From positions 372,001 through 436,000 of the forward strand of contig CAVSZC010000005.1 of NCBI GenBank assembly GCA_963732365.1: a DNA stretch of 64,000 nucleotides, given 5' to 3'. The notes beneath the pieces are model-generated. The model searched no databases. It was given only the letters and a program-made list of their open reading frames with translations, and was not told the origin of the DNA. The translations under genes and the position numbers were made by a program. Origin of the DNA: SR-FBR-E99 sp963732365. Its GTDB lineage: Bacteria; Bacteroidota; Bacteroidia; Bacteroidales; VadinHA17. Numbering within the stretch: the stretch's first letter is position 1; every line of letters starts with the position of its first letter. Positions 1-7,705 of the stretch are shown here, in pieces.

Positions 1-1309
1 GCTCCGGATCGATGTAGTTTGCCAGGTCGATTGTAAACAGGTTGTACCTGTTGGGATCGAACCCGGCATCGCCGGTGAGAGGTATCCTTCCGCGGAAGAC
101 GGGCCTGCCAAAACGTTTGACATCACTGTAAATATTGGCTTCGCCCATGCTGTTCTGCTGAAGGAACCACGGCAGGTTGTTTTCGAATATTTTTATGATG
201 GTGAGATCAACCGCACTGAGGTTTGCTGCCATGAAAGGGAAGATCAGGTTTCCCGATGACGGCATTATGGTCCCTCTGCCTACGGCCTGTATGCCGGGCA
301 TTACGGGGGTGAAGTTTATGCTTTTTGTCACTGCCCCGCCAAGCTTCTCACCTCTTGTGTTGCGCAGTGAGCCGTCTATAGTGATCTCTGTCTCACCGAT
401 GACATAGTCGCCGGGGATGATCAGCATCCTGTTGCCTTCAGCAGTGACGGTCAGAGGATGGGGAGGCTTCATTGTGACCACCCCCTCGAGCTCAAATGCA
501 GGATCGATCAGGTCAGAGAAGAAGATCTCGACACTCTTGCTTTCGCCGGCGCTGACCTTCAGGTCTGTGACTGTGAATCTCCCCTTTGCAGGGATGGCCA
601 CCAGAAACTCACCCTTTGCCTTTATCCCGTATGAGTTGCCGTTCCAGGCAACCTTAAGCTCGCTCTCTTCACTTTGTCTGGCTATCTTCTCTACAGTGAA
701 GGTGTGATTATTATTGCTGTCATGTTCCCAGATAACCTTTTCTGCCCGTTTTCCTGCACTCACCGTGAGATATTTCTCCACCTCCGAAGGGTCAGCGTAG
801 TCAGACGTGACGAGCACGCCAGTAAGAGTATATGTGTTCCCGTCAGGGAGGTCAGCCGAAATTGGATTAAGGGTCACGGTGAAGTTCTTCTCTATGGTGC
901 TGAAGGAGAGCGGGAAGAACCGTAACCGCTCTTCGACGGTTCCCAGCCTGCTGATATCGAGTGTACCGGTATAGTTTGTTGCCGGCTGCAACGGTTTTGC
1001 AGGTCTGAAGACCAGCGTAAGGTCGTCAGCCCACTCAGCAGTCCCCTTGACCGAAGGATTGAAAGAGAAAAGGCCCTGTGTCTTGCTCTTGTCAATCGAT
1101 GCGGCAAATTCCGGGGTGAAGACTATCTGCACAGTGCTGCCCGAGGAGATGATCCCCGAGGTGTAGGCAGATATGTACTTGCTGAATCCTTTGTCAATTA
1201 TGGTGACGGCAGGAGCAGCACCACCGGCCCCCGCTTCCTTCCGGCCTCTGCCGCAGGAAACGGCGATTACGGCCAGAATGACCGCAGAGAAGAAAATAAT
1301 ACGGTTCAT
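1..1309 (-). CDS. Alpha-2-macroglobulin-like lipoprotein, N-terminal part (runs off window)
   Basis: From the ATG at 1309 the minus strand stays open to the window edge, so about the first 435 codons are seen and no stop is present. The product has a lipoprotein signal: a hydrophobic run, then AVSC with Cys at residue 19. A Gly/Ala-rich linker and beta-rich Ig-like sequence follow, with ISAYTSGIIS near residues 46-55. This resembles the N-terminus of bacterial alpha-2-macroglobulin-like lipoproteins, large periplasmic protease traps built of MG domains. The MG and thioester regions would lie outside the window, so the family call is an inference from the N-terminus. It is 19 nt downstream of another lipoprotein gene on the same strand, suggesting co-transcription. 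Confidence 0.6.
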   Translation of the reverse strand, partial: MNRIIFFSAVILAVIAVSCGRGRKEAGAGGAAPAVTIIDKGFSKYISAYTSGIISSGSTVQIVFTPEFAASIDKSKTQGLFSFNPSVKGTAEWADDLTLVFRPAKPLQPATNYTGTLDISRLGTVEERLRFFPLSFSTIEKNFTVTLNPISADLPDGNTYTLTGVLVTSDYADPSEVEKYLTVSAGKRAEKVIWEHDSNNNHTFTVEKIARQSEESELKVAWNGNSYGIKAKGEFLVAIPAKGRFTVTDLKVSAGESKSVEIFFSDLIDPAFELEGVVTMKPPHPLTVTAEGNRMLIIPGDYVIGETEITIDGSLRNTRGEKLGGAVTKSINFTPVMPGIQAVGRGTIMPSSGNLIFPFMAANLSAVDLTIIKIFENNLPWFLQQNSMGEANIYSDVKRFGRPVFRGRIPLTGDAGFDPNRYNLFTIDLANYIDPE

Positions 1310-1328
1310 GATATCAGTTATTTAGTTT

Positions 1329-2231
1329 TCAGACAGCCGTGATCTCGGCTCTTAAACGGGAGATATAATCACGTATCTGGTTGATCGTTTCTACGGTGAC
1401 GGTCATCTCGCTGCCGCTGGTGGTGATGACCTGCCTGAGAGTGTCTATCCTGACATCTCCCGGACTGTAATATATCTCGAATGTGTCAAACCACCTGTTT
1501 AGGTACTTGAGCTTCTTTGTATAAAAGACAACCATGGGGTCGTCATAATAGTTTTTCATGAAGCTCAGGAGCGAAATCAGGGAGTATTTCTGTTCGGCTA
1601 TTTTCGCCACTACCTGCGGATCGGGATTGGCCGGATCATAAGCCAGCTGCGTGGCAAGATACATGGCCTCTATCCATCCTCCCATGAGCATCAGTCCCAG
1701 CGTTCCTTCGCTCCCTTCCGACCGGAGATGGCTGTCTATCTTTGCATAGGCGTCATTCATCAGCCTTGTGAGCGAGTCGGCGTTATTGATTGTACGGTCG
1801 ACACTCCTGATTGCGTCAGAAAGAAATGTATCGGGCATGTTGAGCCTGTCGCTCAGCGTCTTTATGGTGTTGAAATAACTGACCGTCTGCCTGTTTACCC
1901 CGAAGAGTTTCATATAACCCATGTCGACGCCGTATACCCCGAGGTTCATTGCCGCCTTGTAACTGGTCATATAGAGATCGCGGTTCTCTGACGGAGATAT
2001 TATGGTGTCACGGTATTTCAGCCCCAGCCTCTCGAAAATGTTGCACACCTCTACCGGCGTCATGAGCCCGTAATAGATCTCCCTGTTTTTCAGTGTGTCT
2101 TCGGGTGAGGAGGGGACACGTGTTGAAAATACCGGAGCATCGAACTGAGGTCCCTTTTCTGTTTTCTTGCATGAAATGACGAGCAGTACAATGGTGCACA
2201 GGGTAAAGACAACAGAAATGGTTCGTCTCAT
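1329..2231 (-). CDS. Hypothetical lipoprotein, about 300 aa
   Basis: The 300-residue product begins with a lipoprotein signal peptide (MRRTIS, hydrophobic core, LVISC with Cys at residue 21), so it should be lipid-anchored in the envelope. The rest is mostly predicted helix, rich in Asp/Tyr/Leu, with no catalytic motif that I recognise. It looks like a conserved Bacteroidota lipoprotein of unknown function. It lies between dnaG (57 nt upstream) and the alpha-2-macroglobulin-like gene (19 nt downstream) on one strand. The tight spacing to the latter suggests a shared envelope role, but nothing in the sequence proves it. Confidence 0.7.
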   Translation of the reverse strand: MRRTISVVFTLCTIVLLVISCKKTEKGPQFDAPVFSTRVPSSPEDTLKNREIYYGLMTPVEVCNIFERLGLKYRDTIISPSENRDLYMTSYKAAMNLGVYGVDMGYMKLFGVNRQTVSYFNTIKTLSDRLNMPDTFLSDAIRSVDRTINNADSLTRLMNDAYAKIDSHLRSEGSEGTLGLMLMGGWIEAMYLATQLAYDPANPDPQVVAKIAEQKYSLISLLSFMKNYYDDPMVVFYTKKLKYLNRWFDTFEIYYSPGDVRIDTLRQVITTSGSEMTVTVETINQIRDYISRLRAEITAV

Positions 2232-2288
2232 CGGGTCGGAAATTTTATCCTAAGGTACAAAAAAAAGGCTTTTATGCCCCTGGTACTC

Positions 2289-4226
2289 TCAGACCACTCT
2301 TTTACCGAGGCTGTAGGCTATTTTCTTCTGGAGCGATGTCATGACTTTATACCGCTCCTGCAGGATCGCAACTCTCTCGTCGTCACCCTTCGCCTGGGAT
2401 ATCTCTTTGATTAATTCCTTCTGCAGGATCTTGATCTTGTCGCTCTTGAAGCTGAGGACTGTTTCAGGGACCAGCTCCTTCAGCTTCATATCCTCTGTCT
2501 CGACGTATGAACCTCTTGTGTTCCAGATGGAGCTGAGGGTGTACTTTTCAGTGAGCATGTCGACGGCTGTTGCGCTTATTGCCGGTTCAGGGTGATGCAC
2601 AAAATGGCGTTCTCCGGGTATCATCCCCTGGCCGGTATTGAACTTTATCTCCTCGTACATAGCTGCAAAGACCGGATCATTAAGCTTCAGCTCATCCTCT
2701 TCGATCTCCGAGATGATATAATCCGCGACAGTGGTGATGGTCTCCGTCCCGGTCTCCTTGTCGGTGACGCGTGACAGCACCTCGGCTCCGTACCGTATGA
2801 GCAGTCTCAGTATCTCTTTCTCGGAGTAATAGGAGGTCTCCTCTCTCTTCTTTTGCCTCTGCGGTGCTGCCTGCGGTGTCACTATCGCGTCCTGCACCGG
2901 CCAGGTGTTGCGGTCGCGGAACGACTGCTGCTTACGCAGTTTCATCACCTCGTCGAGCACCACCTCTTCCGGCATCCCCAGCAGCAGGCTGCACTCCTTG
3001 ACGTAGATGGTGCGGTTGATCTGGTCGGGGATGACCGCTATTGAGCGCACCACCTCGCGGACAAGGTTAGCCCTGCGTACAGGGTCCTCCCTGGCTTCAT
3101 CGAGCAGCAGCCTGGTCTTGAACCTGATGAAGTCGGTCTCGTTCTCCTTAAGAAACGTTTTGAATTCCTCTTCAGAGACCTTCTTCGAGTATGAGTCGGG
3201 GTCCTCGCCGTCGGGGAGAAGGACTATACGTACGTTCATCCCCTCCTCAAGGACCATGTCGGTGCCCCGCACGGAGGCCTTCACCCCTGCCGGGTCTCCG
3301 TCATAGAGCATCGTGATGTTGGGAGTGAAGCGCTTGATGAGGCGTATCTGCTCCTGCGTCAGTGCCGTGCCCGATGACGCCACGACGTTCTCAACGCCGG
3401 CCTCGTGCATCGAGAGCACGTCAGTGTATCCCTCGACGAGGAAACAGCGGTCCTCTTTGATGATGGCCTGCCTCGCCTGGAAGATGCCGTAGACGATGCG
3501 GCTCTTGTGATATATCTCCGTCTCGGGGGTGTTGACATACTTGGCTGCCTTAGGATCGCTCTTTATGATTCGGCCCCCGAAGCCGAGCACCTGACCTGAG
3601 AGCGAGTGTATGGGGAACATGATGCGGCCGGCAAAACGGTCGAAGATGTAACCCTCCTTATCTATTGTCAGTCCGCTCAGGACGAGATATTCGCTTCTGT
3701 ATCCGGCGTCGAGAGCCTTCCTGGTGAAGTCATCCCTTTTTTCGTTGCAGTAGCCAACGTCGAACTTATGGAGAATGGCATCACGGAAGCCCCTCTCGCG
3801 GAAGTATGACAGTCCCAGCGCCATCCCCTCATGACCGTGGAAGAGGTTCTCGGAGAACTGCTTGGCGGCGTACTGCGTTACCACCAGCATGCTCTCCCGT
3901 TCGTTCTGCTTGGCTATCTCCTCGGGGGTGACCTCCTTCTCCTCTATCTCTATGTGATATTTCTTTGCGAGCCACTTGAGCGCCTCAGGATATGAGAGGT
4001 GCTCATGCTCCATGATGAAGTTGACCGAGTTGCCTCCCTTGCCGCATCCGAAGCACTTGAAGATGCCCTTGGCGGGTGAGACGGTGAACGAAGGGGTCTT
4101 CTCGTTATGAAAAGGACACAGTCCCAGGTAGTTGACGCCCCTCTTCTTCAGCGACACGAACTCCTGCACCACCTCGGTTATCTGGGCAGCGTCGAAGATT
4201 CTTTCTATCGTTGAATGGTCAATCAT
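2289..4226 (-). CDS. dnaG: DNA primase
   Basis: DnaG makes the RNA primers for DNA replication, working with the replicative helicase. The 645-residue protein has the N-terminal CHC2 zinc-binding domain (Cys37, His40, Cys58, Cys61 within LCPFHNEKTPSF and FKCFGCGKGG), the RNA polymerase core, and a Toprim domain with the acidic motif VEGYTDV (Glu265) and YDGDPAG (Asp309, Asp311). A variable C-terminal region follows that would contact DnaB. Length and domain order are normal. The start MIDHST is the usual one for the family. An inverted repeat pair (4241-4350) lies just upstream, between it and the YhbP-like gene. Confidence 0.97.
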   Translation of the reverse strand: MIDHSTIERIFDAAQITEVVQEFVSLKKRGVNYLGLCPFHNEKTPSFTVSPAKGIFKCFGCGKGGNSVNFIMEHEHLSYPEALKWLAKKYHIEIEEKEVTPEEIAKQNERESMLVVTQYAAKQFSENLFHGHEGMALGLSYFRERGFRDAILHKFDVGYCNEKRDDFTRKALDAGYRSEYLVLSGLTIDKEGYIFDRFAGRIMFPIHSLSGQVLGFGGRIIKSDPKAAKYVNTPETEIYHKSRIVYGIFQARQAIIKEDRCFLVEGYTDVLSMHEAGVENVVASSGTALTQEQIRLIKRFTPNITMLYDGDPAGVKASVRGTDMVLEEGMNVRIVLLPDGEDPDSYSKKVSEEEFKTFLKENETDFIRFKTRLLLDEAREDPVRRANLVREVVRSIAVIPDQINRTIYVKECSLLLGMPEEVVLDEVMKLRKQQSFRDRNTWPVQDAIVTPQAAPQRQKKREETSYYSEKEILRLLIRYGAEVLSRVTDKETGTETITTVADYIISEIEEDELKLNDPVFAAMYEEIKFNTGQGMIPGERHFVHHPEPAISATAVDMLTEKYTLSSIWNTRGSYVETEDMKLKELVPETVLSFKSDKIKILQKELIKEISQAKGDDERVAILQERYKVMTSLQKKIAYSLGKRVV

Positions 4227-4240
4227 TGCAGGGTAAATTT

Positions 4241-4350
4241 AGAAAAGACAAAAGACAAAAGGAAAAAGATAAAAGTAATGTATTTGTCAAGACCTTTCGA
4301 ATTGTTTATGTACAGCCTACTTTTGTCTTGTGACTTTTGTCTTTTATCTT
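4241..4350. repeat. Inverted 7-nt repeat arrays, GAYAAAA family, no gene inside
   Basis: The left arm 4241-4276 is a run of 7-nt units of the form GAYAAAA. The right arm 4319-4350 is the reverse complement, CTTTTRT units containing a CTTGTGA unit. The right arm, read in reverse, matches the left arms at 25987 and 27549 over about 30 nt, including the odd unit GTCACAA. About 40 nt of unrelated sequence separates the arms. This is an ORF-less copy of the arrays that bracket the four-helix-bundle gene at 27681. Confidence 0.85.
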
Positions 4351-4381
4351 AAAACCTGGTATTTCCAAAGCAATTATTCTC

Positions 4382-4810
4382 CTAAGGCCATAGTATTTTA
4401 ACACCGAAGCCCATCCTGTTATCCGTCAGCTTGATATGGCTGAGAGAGATGACCCAGAGATGGATGTCGGCAAGGGCAGCGAAGGGGAAGCGGCGGAGGT
4501 AGATGCTGCGGGCTCGTTTCAGAGCTTCATCGGAAGGCTCGCTGACGGTGCCTGTGAACTGTATGCCGCGTATCCTCCCTATACGTATTGTCTCCAGGGC
4601 GATGGTGCCTGCGACGGAGGGGTTGCTGCGGAACTCCGAGCCGTGCCTGGTTGCAGGGTCGGTAGTGATGACAAGAGCGTTGTTATCTTCGTCCCAGGCG
4701 TAGAAGCAAGAGGCGCACCACGGTCCGCGCTCGCTGACAGTGGCTATGCTGAGCAGATGATGGCGGCGCAGAAGCGTCCGCATCCTCTTATGCAGTGCTA
4801 CTCGTTCCAC
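4382..4810 (-). CDS. YhbP/UPF0306-like flavin-binding split-barrel protein
   Basis: The 142-residue protein matches the E. coli YhbP (UPF0306) pattern within the pyridoxamine 5'-phosphate oxidase-like split-barrel fold. It has GPWCASCFYAWD near residue 30, TRHG, IRGIQFTGTV in the middle, and the C-terminal signature RRFPFA, then W-I-LSHIK-TDN-GFG-K-W. These proteins bind FMN-type cofactors; the substrate is unknown. Its first 13 nt overlap the 3' end of ubiX upstream, so the two form an operon. Pairing with a flavin prenyltransferase fits flavin chemistry but does not establish a pathway. Confidence 0.8.
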   Translation of the reverse strand: MERVALHKRMRTLLRRHHLLSIATVSERGPWCASCFYAWDEDNNALVITTDPATRHGSEFRSNPSVAGTIALETIRIGRIRGIQFTGTVSEPSDEALKRARSIYLRRFPFAALADIHLWVISLSHIKLTDNRMGFGVKILWP

Positions 4811-5361
4811 CGGAATGTGTCGAGTTCAAATCCGGCAAGCGCCAATACCCTGTCAGTGACAGTCATGACAAGCTGCTCTATCGTCTGCGGACGGCTGTAG
4901 AATGAGGGTGTGGCGGGACAGATGACGGCACCTGCCTCTGTCAGCAGCTTCATATTATTAATATGTATGAGGCTGTAGGGTGTCTCGCGGGGTACGATCA
5001 GCAGCCTGCGCCGCTCCTTAAGCATCACGTCAGCCGCACGGGTGATGAGGTCATCGGATACGCCGTGCGCTATCCGGCCTACCATACCCATGGAGGCAGG
5101 ACAGATGATCATGGTATCGAACGAGGATGACCCCGATGCGAACGGGGCGTTGAAATCCTTGTTGTCATAGAGCTTCTCGTTGCCTGCCGGAACGAATACC
5201 GTTCCTGTCTCGTAGAGCATGATATCTTCGGCATTGCCTGTAAAAATGATAGCCACCTCCTCTGGCGGCAGGGACATCTCCCGAAGACGCTTCAGCAGGC
5301 TCAGGGCATACACCGCCCCGCTGGCGCCCGTAATGGCTACGATTATTTTTCTGCTGCTCAT
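4798..5361 (-). CDS. ubiX: Flavin prenyltransferase
   Basis: UbiX attaches a dimethylallyl group to FMN, making the prenyl-FMN cofactor of UbiD-type decarboxylases. The 187-residue protein has the N-terminal FMN-binding motif ITGASGAVYALSLL, a CPASMGMVGRIAHG segment, the LKERRRLLIVPRETPYS block and INNMKLLTEAGA; all are family hallmarks. Length is normal. It is the first gene of a two-gene unit with the YhbP-like gene, overlapping it by 13 nt. No ubiD is visible in the window. Confidence 0.95.
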   Translation of the reverse strand: MSSRKIIVAITGASGAVYALSLLKRLREMSLPPEEVAIIFTGNAEDIMLYETGTVFVPAGNEKLYDNKDFNAPFASGSSSFDTMIICPASMGMVGRIAHGVSDDLITRAADVMLKERRRLLIVPRETPYSLIHINNMKLLTEAGAVICPATPSFYSRPQTIEQLVMTVTDRVLALAGFELDTFRWNE

Positions 5362-5533
5362 AATTCCTGTTATCAGGCAAAGATATCAATTGTTACAGCT
5401 CCCTGAAGAATTCTGGTCCACTAAGTATGAATAGCATGTTGCTATGTCAGACCACTTCCTTCGAATCGCGCAGGCAGTGAAAGAAGAAGGTAAAACTAAA
5501 TAAGCACAATATTGGAATCTGAATCCATAATTG

Positions 5534-5541
5534 TACCTTTG
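5534..5541 (+). promoter_or_regulatory. Bacteroidota-type -7 promoter element (TACCTTTG)
   Basis: TACCTTTG matches the TAnnTTTG -7 consensus of the Bacteroidota primary sigma factor. It lies 4 nt before the ATG at 5546, which suggests a leaderless or nearly leaderless transcript for the ATPase gene. A clear TTTG at the -33 position was not found. Confidence 0.6.
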
Positions 5542-5545
5542 TGCT

Positions 5546-6709
5546 ATGATACAAAGAGAAGCTGAAACTGAATTAAAAATCCTTGCCACTCAGTTTAAGG
5601 CTGTGGCAGTTGTAGGTCCGCGCCAGTCCGGCAAGACGACATTGGTGCAGAAGGTGTTTGACGGGAAACCTTATGTCAACCTTGAGAATCCTGATATGCG
5701 CAGGTTTGCCTTGGAGGATCCGCGGGGATTCCTGTCAAATTACCCTCAGGGAGCCATCCTTGATGAGATTCAAAGAGTCCCGGAACTGTTTTCATATATG
5801 CAGCAAATACTGGATGAGCACCAGGCTAACGGTATGTTTATCCTGACAGGATCGAATAATTTTCTTCTGCAGGAAAGTATCTCTCAAAGCCTGGCAGGAA
5901 GGGTCAGTTATTTATTTTTGTTGCCTCTGACGATCAGTGAAATAGGAGGAAGGGAGAAGAATGCCAACGGAATAATATTTAAGGGCTGCTATCCGGCTTT
6001 ATACAGCAATGCCACGGATGCCTCACGGTTTTATGCCAACTATATCAGGACATATGTCGAGAGGGACGTCAGGCTGGTGAAGAACATAACAGATCTTTAT
6101 CTTTTTGAAAAATTTCTCAGGCTCTGTGCAGGCAGGATTGGTCAGCTTCTCAATATGAGCAGTCTGGCGTCTGAAGTCGGAGTTGATGTTAAAACCATCA
6201 GTTCCTGGATCGGGGTCCTGGAAGCGAGTTTTATTGTATTCAGATTACAGCCTTATCACAAAAGCTTCAACAAGCGTGTTGTAAAGATGCCAAAGCTCTA
6301 TTTCTATGACACGGGACTTGCCGTTGCTTTGCTGGGAATCGAAAGCACTGACCAGCTGGCCTTTCATTCATCGAGGGGGAGTCTGTTTGAAAATATGGTG
6401 ATTGTTGACTTTCTTAAAGGAAGATATAACAATGGCAAGTTGAACAACCTGTTTTTCTGGAGGGACAGCAAGGGGAATGAGATCGACCTGTTGTTGGAAG
6501 GTGGCGACTTCCGTATGCCGGTTGAAATAAAGTCCGGACAAACAATCTCTGAAGATTCATTCAGAGGCATTCGATTCTGGAATAAATTGACGGATACGGC
6601 AGGGGGCTATTTGGTTTATGGTGGTGATGCAACCCAGAAAAGGAGCAATGGTATTACGGTCATACCGTTTAATTCAATTGCCGATATAAATTTTGATAAT
6701 GAAATTTAA
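5546..6709 (+). CDS. AAA+ ATP-binding protein with DUF4143 C-terminus
   Basis: The 387-residue protein has a Walker A motif VGPRQSGKTT at about residues 23-32, Walker B AILDEIQRVPE, and sensor-like ILTGSNNF. A DUF4143-type C-terminal half follows, with LYFYDTGLAVALLGI and a final EIDLLLEGGDFRMPVEIKSG that resembles a PD-(D/E)xK-like core. The biological role of this widespread family is unclear. I chose ATG 5546 over the upstream in-frame TTG at 5531 because the promoter element overlaps that TTG. It is a solitary gene on the opposite strand to its left neighbours and appears intact. Confidence 0.85.
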   Translation: MIQREAETELKILATQFKAVAVVGPRQSGKTTLVQKVFDGKPYVNLENPDMRRFALEDPRGFLSNYPQGAILDEIQRVPELFSYMQQILDEHQANGMFILTGSNNFLLQESISQSLAGRVSYLFLLPLTISEIGGREKNANGIIFKGCYPALYSNATDASRFYANYIRTYVERDVRLVKNITDLYLFEKFLRLCAGRIGQLLNMSSLASEVGVDVKTISSWIGVLEASFIVFRLQPYHKSFNKRVVKMPKLYFYDTGLAVALLGIESTDQLAFHSSRGSLFENMVIVDFLKGRYNNGKLNNLFFWRDSKGNEIDLLLEGGDFRMPVEIKSGQTISEDSFRGIRFWNKLTDTAGGYLVYGGDATQKRSNGITVIPFNSIADINFDNEI

Positions 6710-6748
6710 ATTCAACAGCTGTTTTTGACCGCATTATAAGAATAGAGG

Positions 6749-6848
6749 ACTGCAACACGGAGCGCAGCGACAGACCCTCAGATTGAAGAGCGCAGCTCTG
6801 AAATCCCGACCACGGAGTGCGTCGGGACCTCAGACCTTCAGACCTCCC
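6749..6848. repeat. Degenerate palindromic repeat region overlapping the ribE 3' end
   Basis: This stretch contains nested palindromes (GAGCGCAGCTC near 6788; CCCGAC paired with GTCGGG around 6805-6826) and units related to CTCAGACCTT. It runs into the last codons of ribE, so the repeat encodes the tail residues GGLKV and the stop. It resembles the other short-period arrays in the window but is more decayed. Confidence 0.55.
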
Positions 6849-7438
6849 ATCTGCTGCCTGACAATCTTAGCAATATACTTGCCCAGTATGTCGAACTCAA
6901 TGTTAACGACCGAGCCCTGCTTTAGCTGGTGAAAGTTGGTAACCTGGTGGGTAAACGGGATTATCGCCACCTCGAATGAGTTGTCCTTCGAGTTCACAAC
7001 TGTAAGGCTGACTCCGTTTACGCTGACTGATCCTTTTTCAACTGTAATGTGTTCCGGATTTTTAGGTTCATATTCAAAAGTGTAGTACCATGATCCTTCA
7101 GCCTCTTTTATGGAGGTGCATGTTGCCGTCAGGTCGACATGTCCCTGCACCATGTGGCCGTCGAGACGGCCGTCAAGACGGGCGCTGCGCTCGAGGTTCA
7201 CCTTGTCGCCCGGCATCAGCAGCCCGAGGTTGGTCTTGTCAAGCGTCTCCCTGATGGCGGTGACGGTATAGGTGTCATCCTCGATCTTTACAACCGTAAG
7301 GCATACCCCGTTGTGCGAGATGCTCTGGTCGATCTTCAGCTCATGGGTGAATGAGCATCGCATGGTGATATGAAGGTTATCCTTTTCCCGTTCCGTCTTC
7401 ACCACCGGAGCGGCTTCCTCTACTATTCCTGAAAACAT
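6830..7438 (-). CDS. ribE: Riboflavin synthase, alpha subunit
   Basis: The enzyme dismutates two 6,7-dimethyl-8-ribityllumazine molecules into riboflavin and a pyrimidine product. The 202-residue protein shows the two tandem lumazine-binding barrels: repeat 1 starts MFSGIVEEAAPV and has SHNGVCLTV; repeat 2 has MVQGHVDLTA and VSVNGVSLTVV. The pattern and length are standard. The final residues (GGLKV) are encoded by a repeat array that runs through the stop codon. No other rib gene is adjacent. The symbol ribE/ribC varies between organisms. Confidence 0.95.
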   Translation of the reverse strand: MFSGIVEEAAPVVKTEREKDNLHITMRCSFTHELKIDQSISHNGVCLTVVKIEDDTYTVTAIRETLDKTNLGLLMPGDKVNLERSARLDGRLDGHMVQGHVDLTATCTSIKEAEGSWYYTFEYEPKNPEHITVEKGSVSVNGVSLTVVNSKDNSFEVAIIPFTHQVTNFHQLKQGSVVNIEFDILGKYIAKIVRQQMGGLKV

Positions 7439-7492
7439 GGCTCAATATTTTGGGTCGGGTCAAAGATAAGGAATGTTAAGTAAAAGCTATTG

Positions 7493-7698
7493 AATTTCCC
7501 CTCCTGCGTCAGGAGGGGTGTCCGCCAGCCGGCGGACGGGGTGGTCTGTTATGTTAATAATTAGATAAATTATTGAGGGTGTCTCACAAGTCACCACCTC
7601 CCCCCTGACGGTACCGTCAGGGGTACTCCTCCTTATTAAGGAGGAGAAAGTTAAAGTACTTAATATCAGAAATTTCCCCTCCTGACTCAGGAGGGGAA
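7493..7698. repeat. Composite palindromic (REP-like) intergenic element
   Basis: Several near-perfect palindromes follow one another: CCCCTCCT with AGGAGGGG at 7500-7520 and again at 7678-7698, CCGCC-AGCCGG-CGG at about 7523-7537, a CCCCTGACGG/CCGTCAGGGG pair near 7603-7623, and CTCCTCCTT/AAGGAGGAG near 7626-7645. The left half (palindrome, then GGACGGGGTGGT) and the right half (ACCACCTCCC, then palindromes) are inverted versions of each other. It fills the gap between the 3' end of ileS and the 5' side of ribE and could fold into strong hairpins, possibly ending ileS transcription. Confidence 0.8.
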
Positions 7699-7705
7699 AT
7701 ACAGG

